DNA from: Halomonas sp. M4R1S46
Lineage (GTDB): Bacteria > Pseudomonadota > Gammaproteobacteria > Pseudomonadales > Halomonadaceae
Assembly: GCF_025725685.1 (NCBI RefSeq)
Contig: NZ_CP107008.1
Coordinates: 2,914,001-2,978,000 of the forward strand
Reading direction: 5' to 3'
DNA: 64,000 nucleotides
The notes beneath the pieces were generated by a model. That model ran no database searches. It was not told the origin of the DNA and saw only the letters and a list, made by a program, of their open reading frames with translations. Within the stretch, counting starts at the first letter, position 1, and each line of letters starts with the position of its first letter. Position numbers and translations under genes: made by a program. Shown piece by piece: positions 25,445-34,777 of the stretch.

Positions 25445-25512
25445 GGCGAGTGGTTTCCTCTTGTAGAATCAAGATGTTCCTGGCAGAACACGATTCAAGA
25501 GGACCACTCGCC
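25445..25512 (+). promoter_or_regulatory. long-range hairpin abutting the transposase start codon
   Basis: GGCGAGTGGTTTCCTCTTG (25445-25463) is complementary, apart from two extra bases, to CAAGAGGACCACTCGCC (25496-25512), which ends immediately before the ATG at 25513. The second arm contains the only ribosome-site candidate (AGAGGA). Transcripts entering from outside would therefore fold and hide the transposase start. Confidence 0.65.
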
Positions 25513-26892
25513 ATGGGTGAAACCCTAACGACCTGGTCGCCCTCGTGCAACGGCTCCGTCCGTGTTGAGCTGACCGGCGAGCGCACGACCAGCGACAGCG
25601 GCGCTCTGCTGCTGCGTGAAGCCCTCGATAACAGTGGCGTGATCGAGGCGCTGGAGGACAACCTGGTCGACCCGCGCCACCCGCTGCGTATCCGCCACTC
25701 GCTGGCCAGTCAGCTGCGCACCCTGGTGTTGCAGCGTGCGATGGGATGGATCGACCTCAGCGATACCGACACGTTGCGTCGTGACCCGCTCTGGCAGCTG
25801 GCCTGCAGCGATGCTCGCGGGACGACGCCATTGGCGCAAGATCGACCGTCTCAAGCCACGCTGTCGCGTCTGCTGACCTGCCTCGGGCGCAACGACAACA
25901 TCGATGCCGTGCACGAGGGCCTGCTGCGACTGGTGGTCTGGCGTCTGACCTCACTGAAGAATGGCGAACGCCCCGAGCAATTGACCTTGGACATCGACGG
26001 CCTTCCGATCGAGGTCCATGGTCACCAGGGCGGCTCGGCGTTTCATGGTCTTTACGGTGCACGGATCTACTCGCCGCTGATCGCCTCGCTGGCCGAGACC
26101 GGCGACATGCTGGGCGGGCTGCTGCGCGAGGGCAACGCCGGCCCGGCCGAGAATGCCGATACCTGGATCCCGCACTTGGTACGCCGGCTCAACGAGAGCC
26201 TCGGGGCCAGTGTCCGGGTGCGCATCGATGCGGGCTTCACCGACAACGACACGCTGGAGGCCCTGGAAGATCGCGGCATCGAGTATCTGGGCCGGCTGCG
26301 CAGTCACTCGGGGCTTCAGAAGCTGGCGGCGCCGTACCTGAAGCGGCCGCGAGGCCGCCCACCCGAGCAGCCTCGGGAGTGGTGCCACGACCTTGAGTAC
26401 CAAGCCGGTTCCTGGCCGGCGCCGCGACGCGTGGTGCTGGTGGTGCAGGAACGCCCCGATGATCTGCTGCTGCATGCCTTCTTCCTGGTCACCAACCTCG
26501 GCAAGTTCGACTGGCCGCCGGAGAAGGTCCTGGCGCTCTACCGCAAGCGCGGCAGCGCCGAAGCGCACATGGGCGAGGTGAAGTCGGCGTTGGATGTGCA
26601 TCTCTCGTCGACCGATCGCGGCGCCTCCACCGTCCAGGACGTCATGGCCCGCAACGAGGTGAGCCTGCTGCTGAGCCTCTACGCCTACCAGGTGCTGCAT
26701 GGGCTGAGGCGCCTGCTGGAGAGCCGGACGCTACAGGGTTGGAGCCTGATGCGGATGCGCGAACAGGTGCTCAAGGTCGCGGCCACGCTGACGGTACACG
26801 CCCGGCGCATCACGGTTCACCTCGGCGATGCCGCCGACAAATGGTGGCCCACCTTGCTGAAGGGACTGCCTCGGCTGACGGCTCTGGTCTGA
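25513..26892 (+). CDS. IS1380-family transposase
   Basis: About 459 residues. The N-terminus VELTGERTTSDSGALLLREA, then LTCLGRNDNIDAVHEGLL, QLTLDIDGLPIEVHGHQGGS (first catalytic Asp), VRIDAGFTDNDTLEAL (second Asp) and YRKRGSAEAHMGEVKSALD (Glu) fit the IS1380 DDE architecture. The ATG at 25513 was chosen because the family sequence starts there; ATGs at 25450 and 25474 lie in the hairpin region. It looks intact. Its GC-rich composition differs sharply from the surrounding island, implying later arrival from a GC-rich background. Confidence 0.92.
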   Translation: MGETLTTWSPSCNGSVRVELTGERTTSDSGALLLREALDNSGVIEALEDNLVDPRHPLRIRHSLASQLRTLVLQRAMGWIDLSDTDTLRRDPLWQLACSDARGTTPLAQDRPSQATLSRLLTCLGRNDNIDAVHEGLLRLVVWRLTSLKNGERPEQLTLDIDGLPIEVHGHQGGSAFHGLYGARIYSPLIASLAETGDMLGGLLREGNAGPAENADTWIPHLVRRLNESLGASVRVRIDAGFTDNDTLEALEDRGIEYLGRLRSHSGLQKLAAPYLKRPRGRPPEQPREWCHDLEYQAGSWPAPRRVVLVVQERPDDLLLHAFFLVTNLGKFDWPPEKVLALYRKRGSAEAHMGEVKSALDVHLSSTDRGASTVQDVMARNEVSLLLSLYAYQVLHGLRRLLESRTLQGWSLMRMREQVLKVAATLTVHARRITVHLGDAADKWWPTLLKGLPRLTALV

Positions 26893-27249
26893 TCTTCGGC
26901 GTCACCACATCCCACGCAGCAGGCAAGGCGACCACAGTGGAGGTCGACGGCCACGGCTGTGCCGGCGATCGACATTGATTCCTAAAAGCTATAAAAAAGG
27001 CCGGCCAAAAGCTGAGTCGGGTATAGGTCAACCGGCTACCACGCGGCCGCACGACGTTGAAGTGGGTCGATACCGGCAACCCATTGGCTCAACACCCTCA
27101 TTCGGCACCCTGATGAATGAGGCGGGTTCATTAGATTTAAGCACGCATCGCTACGAAATCTTGATTGCTGGCTACTTGGACACGATGTAGACAGGTACAG
27201 CCAAGAACAGCGCGAGGAGGGAAGAAAGCAAGCGTAACTGCTTGAATTC

Positions 27250-27326
<77 letters not shown>

Positions 27327-27381
27327 GGAAGCGCGGGCGTATGATAGCGAAAGCCGCTGGCCGAGGCCAGCGGCGCGGCCC

Positions 27382-28419
27382 TCAGTCGATGCGGAGGATG
27401 GTGTAGGGCGCCTCGCAGGCGTGGCGCTCGTCACGCTCGTCCACGCTGCCCAGGGCCAGGTTGCGGTCGTTGTCGTAGGCCACGAACAGGCGCTCCCGAT
27501 CCAGCACGGCCAGGCCCTCGGCCTTGTGCTCGAACTCCAGCGGCAGGCCCTCCGGCGTGGTCACCATCGCCGGGGTCCTGCCGGCGCGGAAGTCCTCCAG
27601 GCTCATCACCCAGAGGTAGCCGCCGATGTGCTCCTCGCCCTGCGCCTCCACCTCGAAGCTGGTCAGCAGGTAGAGCCTGGCGTGATAGGGATCGTACTCG
27701 AGGCTCGAGAGCCCGCAGGCGAAGCGCACGCCCTCCTGGGCATCCGGGTCGAAGCGGAAGTACTCGCGGAGAGCATCGATGAGCTCGATGTTGCCGCCCT
27801 CGGTGATCTGGTAGTGGGCGCCCACCACCCGGGAGACGTAGTGGAAGTCGTCATGGGCGTTGCCCTGCTCGCGCACGCCGAACAGCAGCAGGCCGTCGCC
27901 GTGGTCGCCGGGCACCGCGGCGAGCCCCTCGATCTTGTAGTAGGGGAAGCCGATGGCGGCATCGAGCTTGCGGCGCAGCTCCAGCGAGCCCTCCACGCCA
28001 TCGCGGGGGTCGGGGTCCACCACCTGCACCTCGTCGGGCCTGCCGAGCGGCCAGATCAGCAGGTGGTTGTAGTCGTTCAGGGCGTGGCTCTGGTCGTCGA
28101 TGCGATCGAAGCCGGTCACCGCCAGCACGTGCCGGCCGTCGGTGGTCAGCGCGAAGTCCTCGTACTTCACCGCCTGCTGCAACCGCGCGGCAGTCAGATA
28201 TTCCAGCCGCATGTCATCCGGGCCCTCGGGCGTCAGCGGCAGGGCGAACACCGCGGAGCGCGCCTCGCCGGGGACCGGCTTGTCGCTGGCCAGCAGCAGC
28301 CGCTCGCCGTCGTAGAGCACGGCGGAGATCTCGGCGTTGACGAGCTCGCCCCGCTCGTTGCGCAGGCCGGCGGGGAAACAGTGGATGGTGCCTTGTTGCA
28401 GGATCCTGGCGCTACGCAT
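27382..28419 (-). CDS. hypothetical beta-propeller-like protein (DUF3616-like)
   Basis: About 345 residues with repeated beta-strand and aspartate-rich turn segments (NAEISAVLYDGERLLLASD, KYEDFALTTDGRHVLAVTGF, KIEGLAAVPGDHGDGLLLFG, LEYDPYHARLYLLTSFE, KAEGLAVLDRERLFVAYDND). This suggests a beta-propeller of the phytase-like or DUF3616 kind. No signal peptide is seen, so it is probably cytoplasmic. The function is unknown. The ATG at 28419 has GGAGG 8 bases upstream; an ATG at 28437 would add six residues. It is divergent from the YceI-like gene. Confidence 0.65.
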   Translation of the reverse strand: MRSARILQQGTIHCFPAGLRNERGELVNAEISAVLYDGERLLLASDKPVPGEARSAVFALPLTPEGPDDMRLEYLTAARLQQAVKYEDFALTTDGRHVLAVTGFDRIDDQSHALNDYNHLLIWPLGRPDEVQVVDPDPRDGVEGSLELRRKLDAAIGFPYYKIEGLAAVPGDHGDGLLLFGVREQGNAHDDFHYVSRVVGAHYQITEGGNIELIDALREYFRFDPDAQEGVRFACGLSSLEYDPYHARLYLLTSFEVEAQGEEHIGGYLWVMSLEDFRAGRTPAMVTTPEGLPLEFEHKAEGLAVLDRERLFVAYDNDRNLALGSVDERDERHACEAPYTILRID

Positions 28420-28489
28420 CGCGATTGCCTCCGGCATTGATTACTCTCGAGATCCCTACGCTAACATGCCCGCCGGGAGAATCGCCCCG

Positions 28490-29107
28490 ATGACCACCCA
28501 AGCCGTACGATGCCGCCGCCTCGCCTGGCGAGTGGCGTCACTGGCGCTGTCGCTGTCCGGGCTGGTGGCCCTGCCCGCCCAGGCGGCCTGGCAGCTGGAG
28601 CCGTCACGCTCACGGCTCGAGGCCACCGTGATCGAGATCACCCCCACCGGGCCGGTGCCCCACCGCCACCAGGTGCGTGAGCTCTCGGGCAGCATCGATG
28701 CCGATGGCACCCTGCGCCTGCCGCTGCGACTCAACCAGACCGATGTGCTGGAGCGCCTGGGCCCCCTGCCGCCCTGGCTCGACGGCGTGACCGAGCGGCC
28801 CCTGGCGACCCTGGTCACCCGGCTGCCGCCGGCGCGCCTCGATGGCCTGGCGGTGGGCGAATCGCTGACCGAGACGCTGACCTTTCGCGTCGACGCCGAG
28901 GGCGTCCGCCGCCAGGAACCGCTGGCGCTGCGCTTCACCCGCGTGGCGACGGATCGCATCCGGGTGGCCAATGCCGAGCGCATCGCCGTGGACGGCCGCG
29001 AGCTGATGGCCAACCCGACCCTGCGCACCGTGATCCTGCTGCTCGGCTACGAGCAGATCGGCGACGAGGTGCCGGTCACCCTCGAGGCCACCCTGATCGA
29101 CCGCTGA
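28490..29107 (+). CDS. YceI-like periplasmic protein
   Basis: A 205-residue exported protein. An arginine-rich start leads into a hydrophobic signal (VASLALSLSGLVALPAQA), and the mature region starts AWQLEPSRSRLEATVIEITP. The YceI fold is a lipocalin-like barrel that binds isoprenoid or other lipids. LSGSIDADGTLRLPLRL and the closing VPVTLEATLI match the family pattern. The ATG at 28490 is preceded by GGGAGAA; an ATG at 28466 would lengthen the N-terminus without a better site. The ligand is unknown. Confidence 0.75.
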   Translation: MTTQAVRCRRLAWRVASLALSLSGLVALPAQAAWQLEPSRSRLEATVIEITPTGPVPHRHQVRELSGSIDADGTLRLPLRLNQTDVLERLGPLPPWLDGVTERPLATLVTRLPPARLDGLAVGESLTETLTFRVDAEGVRRQEPLALRFTRVATDRIRVANAERIAVDGRELMANPTLRTVILLLGYEQIGDEVPVTLEATLIDR

Positions 29108-29410
29108 CGGCCCACCGCGCTCCTCGTCACGGACCACGAGCGGCCGGCACGCCCCGGCATTTCTCCACCACCGGCCCTTGTCCCCTCTCGCCCGCCGCGT
29201 CGGGCGGCGGCCAGCCGTCGCGGGCCTGGCCCGTACCAGTCGAACGCGACGCCCGACGGCGCTCACGGCGTCGGCGGCAATCCCCATGGTGTCGCGCCAG
29301 CCGGCACGCTGCCGCCGCACCCAATAAAAATACTTCTCATTTGTAATAGCATTCTTTATACTCGGGCGCCGCTAATACATCCAATACCGCATCATTCATC
29401 AAGGGAAATC
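29108..29410. other. intergenic region upstream of iutA
   Basis: About 300 bases. The first 200 bases are GC-rich with no credible gene. The last 90 bases hold the Fur-box-like site and promoter of the receptor gene. Confidence 0.6.
29327..29362 (+). promoter_or_regulatory. Fur-box-like site and promoter of iutA
   Basis: TTCTCA (29334-29339), a 17-base spacer and TATACT (29357-29362) form a promoter. An AT-rich Fur-like stretch (ATACTTCTCATTTGTAATAG; its complement contains AATGAGAA) overlies the -35 region. Confidence 0.6.
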
Positions 29411-31543
29411 ATGAACTCACGCCATCTCACCGCCAGCCTCTCGGTGCTGGCCGGCGCCCTGGCCGGCCCGGCACTCGCCCAGGGAACCCAGGAGCCGGAC
29501 GTCCAGGACACCATGGTGGTGGTCGGCTCCCGGGCCCCTACCGAGATCAGCCAGATTCCCGGCGCGGTCTGGGTCATCGACCGCGAGCAGTTGCACGAGC
29601 AGATCCGTACCGGCGCCGACCTGAAGACCGCCCTGGGCAAGCTGGTGCCGGCCCTGGACCTGGCGCCCCAGGGGCGCACCAACTACGGCCAGAACATGCG
29701 CGGCCGCAGTGTCCAGGTGCTCATCGATGGCGTCTCCCTGAACAGCTCCCGCGGCCTCTCCCGCCAGTTCGACGCCATCGACCCCTTCAACATCGAGCGC
29801 ATCGAGGTGCTCTCCGGCGCCACCAGCCTCTATGGCGGCGGGGCCACCGGCGGCCTCATCAACATCATCACCAAGCGGCCCGAAGCAGGCGACGGCCCCC
29901 AGCTCTCCAGCGAGGCCGGGCTGACCACCGGCTTCAATGATGGCGACGACCTGGACTATCGCCTGGCCCAGTCGGTGGGCGGCGGCAACGAGTTCGTCAA
30001 GGGGCGTCTCGCCGTGGCCTACCAGGACAACGGCCGCCATTTCGACGCCAGCGGCGATGAGATCTTCCCCGACATCGCCCAGACCGACCTGCAGGACAAC
30101 CGCAGCATCGACGTCATGGGCAGCCTGGACGTCCAGCTGGCCGAGCAGCAGACCCTCAAGTTCGGCGCCCAGCTCTATCGCTCGCGCTTCGAAGGCGACC
30201 GCGGCGTCTACTTCCCCAACCTGGATGCCTCGAGCCCCAACCTGAACGACGCCGAGATCCGCGACGGCCTCGAGTCCGACCGCGACCCGGCCACGGACCG
30301 CACGATGGCCAACCTGCAGTACCACCATGCCGACCTGCTGGGCCAGGACTTCTACCTGCAGGCCTTCCATCGCGAGGAGGAGGCCAGCTTCCACGCCTTC
30401 CCCTACCCGGACCCCAGCTGGAGCGCCCCCGACTTCTACGAGTTCCGGACCTCCAAGCAGAACACCGAGGTGCAAGGCCTCAAGGCGCTGTTCGACGCCG
30501 CCCCCAGCGATGCGCTGTCGGTGACCTACGGCGTGGACTACGACCGGGAAACCTTCGATGCCAACCAGATGATCTTCGACCGCGCCACCACCGATGCCAG
30601 CGGTGGCCTGGTGCAGGAGGAGTCCAGCATCGAGCCGCGTTATCCCGGCTACGAGATCGACACCCTCGCCGCCTTCGCCCAGGGGGAGTGGCAGGTCACC
30701 GAGGGGCTCCAGCTCTCCGCGGGCGTGCGCCGACAGCACGTCGACGTCGAGGTCGACGACTTCAATGGGGTCCCCGGCGGCGCCAACGACTACGACGCCA
30801 CCCTGGCCAATGCCGGCGCCCTCTACGACTTCGGCAACGGTCACCAGAGCTGGCTCCAGTACAGCCAGGGCTTCGAGCTGCCGGACCCGGCCAAGTACTA
30901 CGGCAAGAGCGCCGAGGTGAGCGTGGACGAGAACCCGCTCTCCGCCATCGAGACCGATCAGGTCGAGCTCGGCTGGCGCTACAACGGGGCGGAATGGATG
31001 AGCCAGGCGGCGGTCTACTACGCCTGGTCCGACAAGGCGGTGGAAAATGACGAGGACCTCAGCGTCGTCGTGGTCGAGGAGGAGAAGCGCGACTACGGTT
31101 TCGAGGGCGCCGTGACCCGCTACTTCGACCGTGGCTTCGAGGCCGGGGGCACCCTGCACCTGGTCCGCTCCGAGCAGAAGAATGCCGACGGCGAGTGGGA
31201 CAAGCGCGACGCCCGCTACGCCTCGCTCTCCTCCGCCACCGCCTTCGTCGGCTGGTCCGACCTCGAGCGCTCGGCGCGCCTGCAGGCCAGCCGCGCCTTC
31301 GACCTGGAAGACGAGGAGGACCGCAAGATCGAGGGCTTCACCACCGTGGACCTGACCCTCGGCCAGCAGACCGAGTTCGGCAGGTTCAGCCTCGGCGTGC
31401 AGAACCTGCTCGACAAGCAGTACTCCACGGTGTGGGGGCAGCGCGCGGCGATGTTCTATTCCCCCTACTACGGGCCGGAATACCTCTACGACTACCAGGG
31501 ACGCGGCCGCACCTACACCCTGAACTGGTCGCTCAACTACTGA
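29411..31543 (+). CDS. iutA: TonB-dependent ferric aerobactin-type receptor
   Basis: A 710-residue outer-membrane receptor. A signal peptide ends ALAQG; a TonB-box-like DTMVVVGSRAP follows. The plug domain contains RTNYGQNMRGRSVQVLIDGV and IERIEVLSGATSLYGGGATG, then GLINIITKRP. The C-terminus ends on an aromatic beta-strand (LNWSLNY), as required for barrel assembly. Long stretches, including NYGxNxRGR, SRQxDxIDPFNI and the terminal TVWGQRAxxxYSPxYGP, match E. coli IutA as I remember it, so ferric aerobactin or a close citrate hydroxamate is the likely ligand. It is followed by a terminator and then the exporter and iuc genes. Confidence 0.88.
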   Translation: MNSRHLTASLSVLAGALAGPALAQGTQEPDVQDTMVVVGSRAPTEISQIPGAVWVIDREQLHEQIRTGADLKTALGKLVPALDLAPQGRTNYGQNMRGRSVQVLIDGVSLNSSRGLSRQFDAIDPFNIERIEVLSGATSLYGGGATGGLINIITKRPEAGDGPQLSSEAGLTTGFNDGDDLDYRLAQSVGGGNEFVKGRLAVAYQDNGRHFDASGDEIFPDIAQTDLQDNRSIDVMGSLDVQLAEQQTLKFGAQLYRSRFEGDRGVYFPNLDASSPNLNDAEIRDGLESDRDPATDRTMANLQYHHADLLGQDFYLQAFHREEEASFHAFPYPDPSWSAPDFYEFRTSKQNTEVQGLKALFDAAPSDALSVTYGVDYDRETFDANQMIFDRATTDASGGLVQEESSIEPRYPGYEIDTLAAFAQGEWQVTEGLQLSAGVRRQHVDVEVDDFNGVPGGANDYDATLANAGALYDFGNGHQSWLQYSQGFELPDPAKYYGKSAEVSVDENPLSAIETDQVELGWRYNGAEWMSQAAVYYAWSDKAVENDEDLSVVVVEEEKRDYGFEGAVTRYFDRGFEAGGTLHLVRSEQKNADGEWDKRDARYASLSSATAFVGWSDLERSARLQASRAFDLEDEEDRKIEGFTTVDLTLGQQTEFGRFSLGVQNLLDKQYSTVWGQRAAMFYSPYYGPEYLYDYQGRGRTYTLNWSLNY

Positions 31544-31573
31544 TCCGCCGACACGCGCGCCTCGATCGTCCTG

Positions 31574-31601
31574 CGCCCACCCTTGCGGTGGGCGTTTTCT
31601 T
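31574..31601 (+). terminator. terminator after iutA
   Basis: CGCCCACC (31574-31581), a 5-base loop and GGTGGGCG (31587-31594) are followed by TTTTCTT, 31 bases after the receptor stop. Confidence 0.85.
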
Positions 31602-31675
31602 GCGCGCCTGTTCTCCCCCCTAACCCTCGATCGCCGGCCAAGCGACGACCGCCCGCCATGCGACATCAGCGAGGC

Positions 31676-31716
31676 TTGACAACACTTCCTTATATAAGAA
31701 TAATTCTCAATATCAA
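31676..31716 (+). promoter_or_regulatory. promoter and Fur-box-like site of the exporter gene
   Basis: TTGACA (31676-31681), a 17-base spacer and AATAAT (31699-31704) form a strong promoter. GAATAATTCTCAATATCA (31698-31715) resembles a Fur box and covers the -10 element. Confidence 0.72.
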
Positions 31717-31733
31717 TTGTCGAGAGGTTACCC

Positions 31734-32930
31734 ATGCGCTTCCCTTCCCTGTGGCGAATCAGTGCCTGCGCGGCCCTGCTCGGGCTCGGCCAGAACGGCC
31801 TGCTGGTCGCGCTGCCGGTACTGGTGGAGCGCTTCGGCCTGCCGCTGTCACAGTGGGCCGGCCTGATCCTGCTGGGATCGATGCTGTTCCTGGTCGGCAG
31901 CCCCTTCTGGGGGCGCGTCGCCGATCGCTACGGACCGCGCCTGGTGGTGATCCAGGCCCTCTCGGGCTATCTGGCCAGCTTCACCCTGATCGGCATCGCC
32001 CTCTGGGCCGAGGCTCGGGGCTCCCTCGCCGAGGGCTGGCTGCTGCCGCTGCTGGTCATCGCTCGGGTGCTCTATGGCCTGACCGTATCGGGCATGGTGC
32101 CGGCCTGCCAGCAATGGTCCCTGGCGCTGCACGGGGGCGAGGAGCGCCTGCGCGCCCTGGCGGCCGTCAGCGCCGGCCTCAGCGCCGGTCGCCTGCTGGG
32201 CCCGTTGCTCGCCGCGGCCAGCCTGAGCCTCTCCGCCTATGCCCCCTTCGGCGTCATGCTGGGTGGCGGCCTGCTCGCCCTGGGCCTGGTGGTCGGCGTG
32301 GCGCGCCCCCGGGCGTCGGCCCCCGGCCAGCGGCCGGCGCCGCCTGCCCAGCCGCTCCTCGAGCGTCTTCCCTGCCTGGCCATGGCCCTGCTGCTGGCGA
32401 TGTCGGTATCCCTGATGCAGTTGGGACTGCCCGATGCCCTGCAGGCCCGGCTCGAGATCGAGGCCACCCGCGCCGGCCACCTGATGGGCGTGCTGCTGTC
32501 GCTCGGTGCCCTGGGCGCCCTGGCCATCCAGCTCGGCGTGACGCGCCATCAGCGGCTCGGCGGCTACGTCCTGCTGTTCCTCGGCGCCCTGTGCCTGGTG
32601 GCCGGCTACGCCCTCCTGGTCCAGGCGGATGGCATGCCGGGCTTCGCCGCGGGCGTGCTGGTCGCCAGCATCGGCACCGCTATGGCCGTCCCCGGCTATA
32701 CCGATGCCGCCACCCGCGGCGGCGCGCCGGGCGCCAGCGCCGGCATGCTCGCCATGTCCCATACCCTGGGCTACGGGGCGGCGACCCTGGCGGTGAGCCT
32801 GGTGGCCCCCTCGCGCCTGCTCCTGCTGACCCTGGTCGCGGCCCTGCTCTTGCTGCTGCTCGTGCCCGCGGCCAGGACGCACTTCGCGCGGCCGGTCACG
32901 GCCCCCTCTACCCCCCCGTCGAACGACTGA
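31734..32930 (+). CDS. MFS transporter, probable siderophore exporter (ShiF-like)
   Basis: A 398-residue protein with about 12 membrane segments and the MFS loop motif GRVADRYGPRLVV between helices 2 and 3. It lies directly upstream of iucA under a Fur-like promoter. In enterobacterial aerobactin loci this position is held by the MFS gene shiF, linked to aerobactin secretion, so export of the siderophore is inferred. An import or drug-efflux role cannot be excluded from sequence alone. The ATG at 31734 follows GAGAGG. Confidence 0.82.
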   Translation: MRFPSLWRISACAALLGLGQNGLLVALPVLVERFGLPLSQWAGLILLGSMLFLVGSPFWGRVADRYGPRLVVIQALSGYLASFTLIGIALWAEARGSLAEGWLLPLLVIARVLYGLTVSGMVPACQQWSLALHGGEERLRALAAVSAGLSAGRLLGPLLAAASLSLSAYAPFGVMLGGGLLALGLVVGVARPRASAPGQRPAPPAQPLLERLPCLAMALLLAMSVSLMQLGLPDALQARLEIEATRAGHLMGVLLSLGALGALAIQLGVTRHQRLGGYVLLFLGALCLVAGYALLVQADGMPGFAAGVLVASIGTAMAVPGYTDAATRGGAPGASAGMLAMSHTLGYGAATLAVSLVAPSRLLLLTLVAALLLLLLVPAARTHFARPVTAPSTPPSND

Positions 32931-32957
32931 CCCGAGGTGCCATCACCGGAAGAGACC

Positions 32958-32992
32958 TTGCTTCAATATTTAATGCTAACTATTATCATTCG
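32958..32992 (+). promoter_or_regulatory. promoter and Fur-box-like site of iucABCD
   Basis: TTGCTT (32958-32963), a 17-base spacer and TATTAT (32981-32986) form a promoter. The overlapping AATGCTAACTATTATCATTC resembles a Fur box. Confidence 0.68.
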
Positions 32993-33022
32993 TCTTTAGA
33001 TTAACATTACCGAGGTAGCTCG

Positions 33023-34777
33023 ATGACGACACCCGCCAGCCCCTGCTCCCCCGCCGAGACCGACCCGGCCGCCAGCTGCTTCTTCAACGCGCTGCTGCGC
33101 GAGACCGAAGCCTGGCGGCTCGCCACCACGCCGCACGGCGAACGCATCCAGCTGCCCGTCGATGCGGGCGAGCTGCACCTGAGCCTCCTGCACCGCAGCG
33201 CCAGCAACGAGTGCCGCTTCGCCTGGCCCATCCTCTGGCACCACCAGGGCCAGACGCGGCCCATCGATTTCGACCAGGCCCTGCCCCGGATCCTGGCCAC
33301 GCCCGCCCTGGTCGGCGAGCTGGACGCCGAGAGCCGGGCCACCTTCCAGGCTCGGGTGCTGGAGAGCCGGGCCAACACCCGGGCCAGCCTGGCGGAACGC
33401 GACGACATCGCGCACCTGCAGCGGGGCCCGCTGACCTTCGCCGAGGCGGAACAGGGCCTGCTGGTGGGGCACGCCTTCCACCCGGCCCCCAAGTCGCGGG
33501 CGCCCTTCAGCGAGGCCGAGGCCCGCGACTTCTGCCCCGAGCACCGCGCCCGCTTCGGGCTCGCCTGGTGGGCGGTGGCCCCGGAGCTGGCGGCGGGCGA
33601 CTCCAGCCGCGCCAGCGGGGCCGCCGAGCTGGCCCGCGAGCTGCTGCCGGAGGCCCTCGCCGCGCGCCTGCCCAGCGACTTCGTGGCCCTGCCCATGCAC
33701 CCCTGGCAGGCCCAGCGACTGCGCCGCCGGCCCTGGGTGGCCGAGCAGGAGCGGCGAGGCCGCCTGCAGTGGCTGGGCCTCGGCGACGCCCAGTGGCTGC
33801 CGACCTCGTCGCACCGCTCGCTCTACGCCGCCGGGGCCCCCTGGATGGTCAAGGGCTCGCTGTCGGCCAGGCTGACCAATTCGCTGCGCCTGCTCAGCGT
33901 CAAGGAGGTCCAGCGCGGCCTGAACCTGGATGCCTGGATGCGCGACCTGGCGGTGGAGCGACGCTTCCCGGGCTTCGCCGTGATGCAGGAACCGGCCTGG
34001 CTGGGCTGGCGCGACGACAACGGCGAGGTGGACCCGGAGAGCCTGGTGGTGCTGCGCGAGAACCGGCTCGCCGAGGCCCCGGACAGCGAGGCCGTGGTCC
34101 TCGCCACCCTGACCCAGCAGCCCCTGACGCCCGGCGGGCAGACGCTGCTCGCCGCCCGCCTGCGCGCCATCGCCGAGGCCCGGGACGAGTCGCCGGCCGA
34201 GGTGACCCGCCGCTGGTTCGCCGCCTTCTGCGAGCACGTGCTGACCCCGCTGCTGGGGCTGGCGGTGGAGGACGGCATCGTGCTGCTGGCCCATCAGCAG
34301 AACATCGTGGTGCGCCTCGACGACGGCTGGCCGGTGGGCATGTTCTATCGCGACTGCCAGGGCAGCGGCGTCAGCGACCGCTTCCTGGCGCAGCGCGCCG
34401 CCCAGGCGACGCCTCCCGAGAACCACTGGTCGCCGGCCACCGTGCGCCGCTACTTCCACTATTACCTGCTGATCAACTCGACCTTCGCCGTCACCAGCGC
34501 CCTGGCCGCCGATGGCCTGATCGACGAGGGCCTGCTGCTCGACGACCTGCGCGCCCACTTGGCGGCGCTGCGCGAGCGCCTGGAGGGCGACCCGGATTGC
34601 CTGGATCACGCCCTGAACGCGCCACGCCTGGACGCGAAGGGCAACTTCTTCTGCTACCTGAGCGGCGTCAACGAGGCGACCCTGGCCGAGCCGGCCCGCC
34701 TCTACCTGCCGCTGGACAACCCCCTGGCGGCCAGCGACGTCGCCTCGCTTCCCCGCGACACAGGAGTCCCCGCATGA
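33023..34777 (+). CDS. iucA: NIS siderophore synthetase, IucA type
   Basis: A 584-residue cytoplasmic ligase of the IucA/IucC family, which joins citrate to N6-acetyl-N6-hydroxylysine using ATP. Visible family motifs are GHAFHPAPKSRAPF, FVALPMHPWQAQ, PTSSHRSLYA, then MVKGSLSARLTNSLR, HQQNIVVRL and the C-terminal FFCYLSGVNEA. This is the first biosynthetic gene; its stop overlaps the iucB ATG (ATGA at 34774-34777). The ATG at 33023 follows GAGGT. Its position and its pairing with a second synthetase identify it as the IucA-type partner. Confidence 0.88.
   Translation: MTTPASPCSPAETDPAASCFFNALLRETEAWRLATTPHGERIQLPVDAGELHLSLLHRSASNECRFAWPILWHHQGQTRPIDFDQALPRILATPALVGELDAESRATFQARVLESRANTRASLAERDDIAHLQRGPLTFAEAEQGLLVGHAFHPAPKSRAPFSEAEARDFCPEHRARFGLAWWAVAPELAAGDSSRASGAAELARELLPEALAARLPSDFVALPMHPWQAQRLRRRPWVAEQERRGRLQWLGLGDAQWLPTSSHRSLYAAGAPWMVKGSLSARLTNSLRLLSVKEVQRGLNLDAWMRDLAVERRFPGFAVMQEPAWLGWRDDNGEVDPESLVVLRENRLAEAPDSEAVVLATLTQQPLTPGGQTLLAARLRAIAEARDESPAEVTRRWFAAFCEHVLTPLLGLAVEDGIVLLAHQQNIVVRLDDGWPVGMFYRDCQGSGVSDRFLAQRAAQATPPENHWSPATVRRYFHYYLLINSTFAVTSALAADGLIDEGLLLDDLRAHLAALRERLEGDPDCLDHALNAPRLDAKGNFFCYLSGVNEATLAEPARLYLPLDNPLAASDVASLPRDTGVPA

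Larger units (their letters stand above)
25408..27126 (+). mobile_element. IS1380-family insertion sequence with 5-bp target duplication
   Basis: The 1,719-bp element starts CCCGGCTTATTCATGAGG and ends, on the reverse strand, CCCGCCTCATTCATCAGG: imperfect terminal inverted repeats with about 15 of 18 matching. TTCAT occurs directly outside both ends (25403-25407 and 27127-27131), a 5-bp target-site duplication. It contains one intact transposase gene and a non-coding tail of about 230 bases (26893-27126). Confidence 0.85.

Noticed and set aside
26975..27190. Small gene downstream of the IS1380 transposase
   Set aside because: The frame crosses the right end of the insertion sequence and its target duplication, so it is a chance fusion of IS tail and flanking DNA.
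29417..31735. A 772-residue protein antisense to iutA
   Set aside because: The reverse frame is open only because of the codon bias of the receptor gene; its sequence is low-complexity Val/Gly/Leu/Ala-rich with no family features. Similar long antisense frames over other genes in the window were also rejected.
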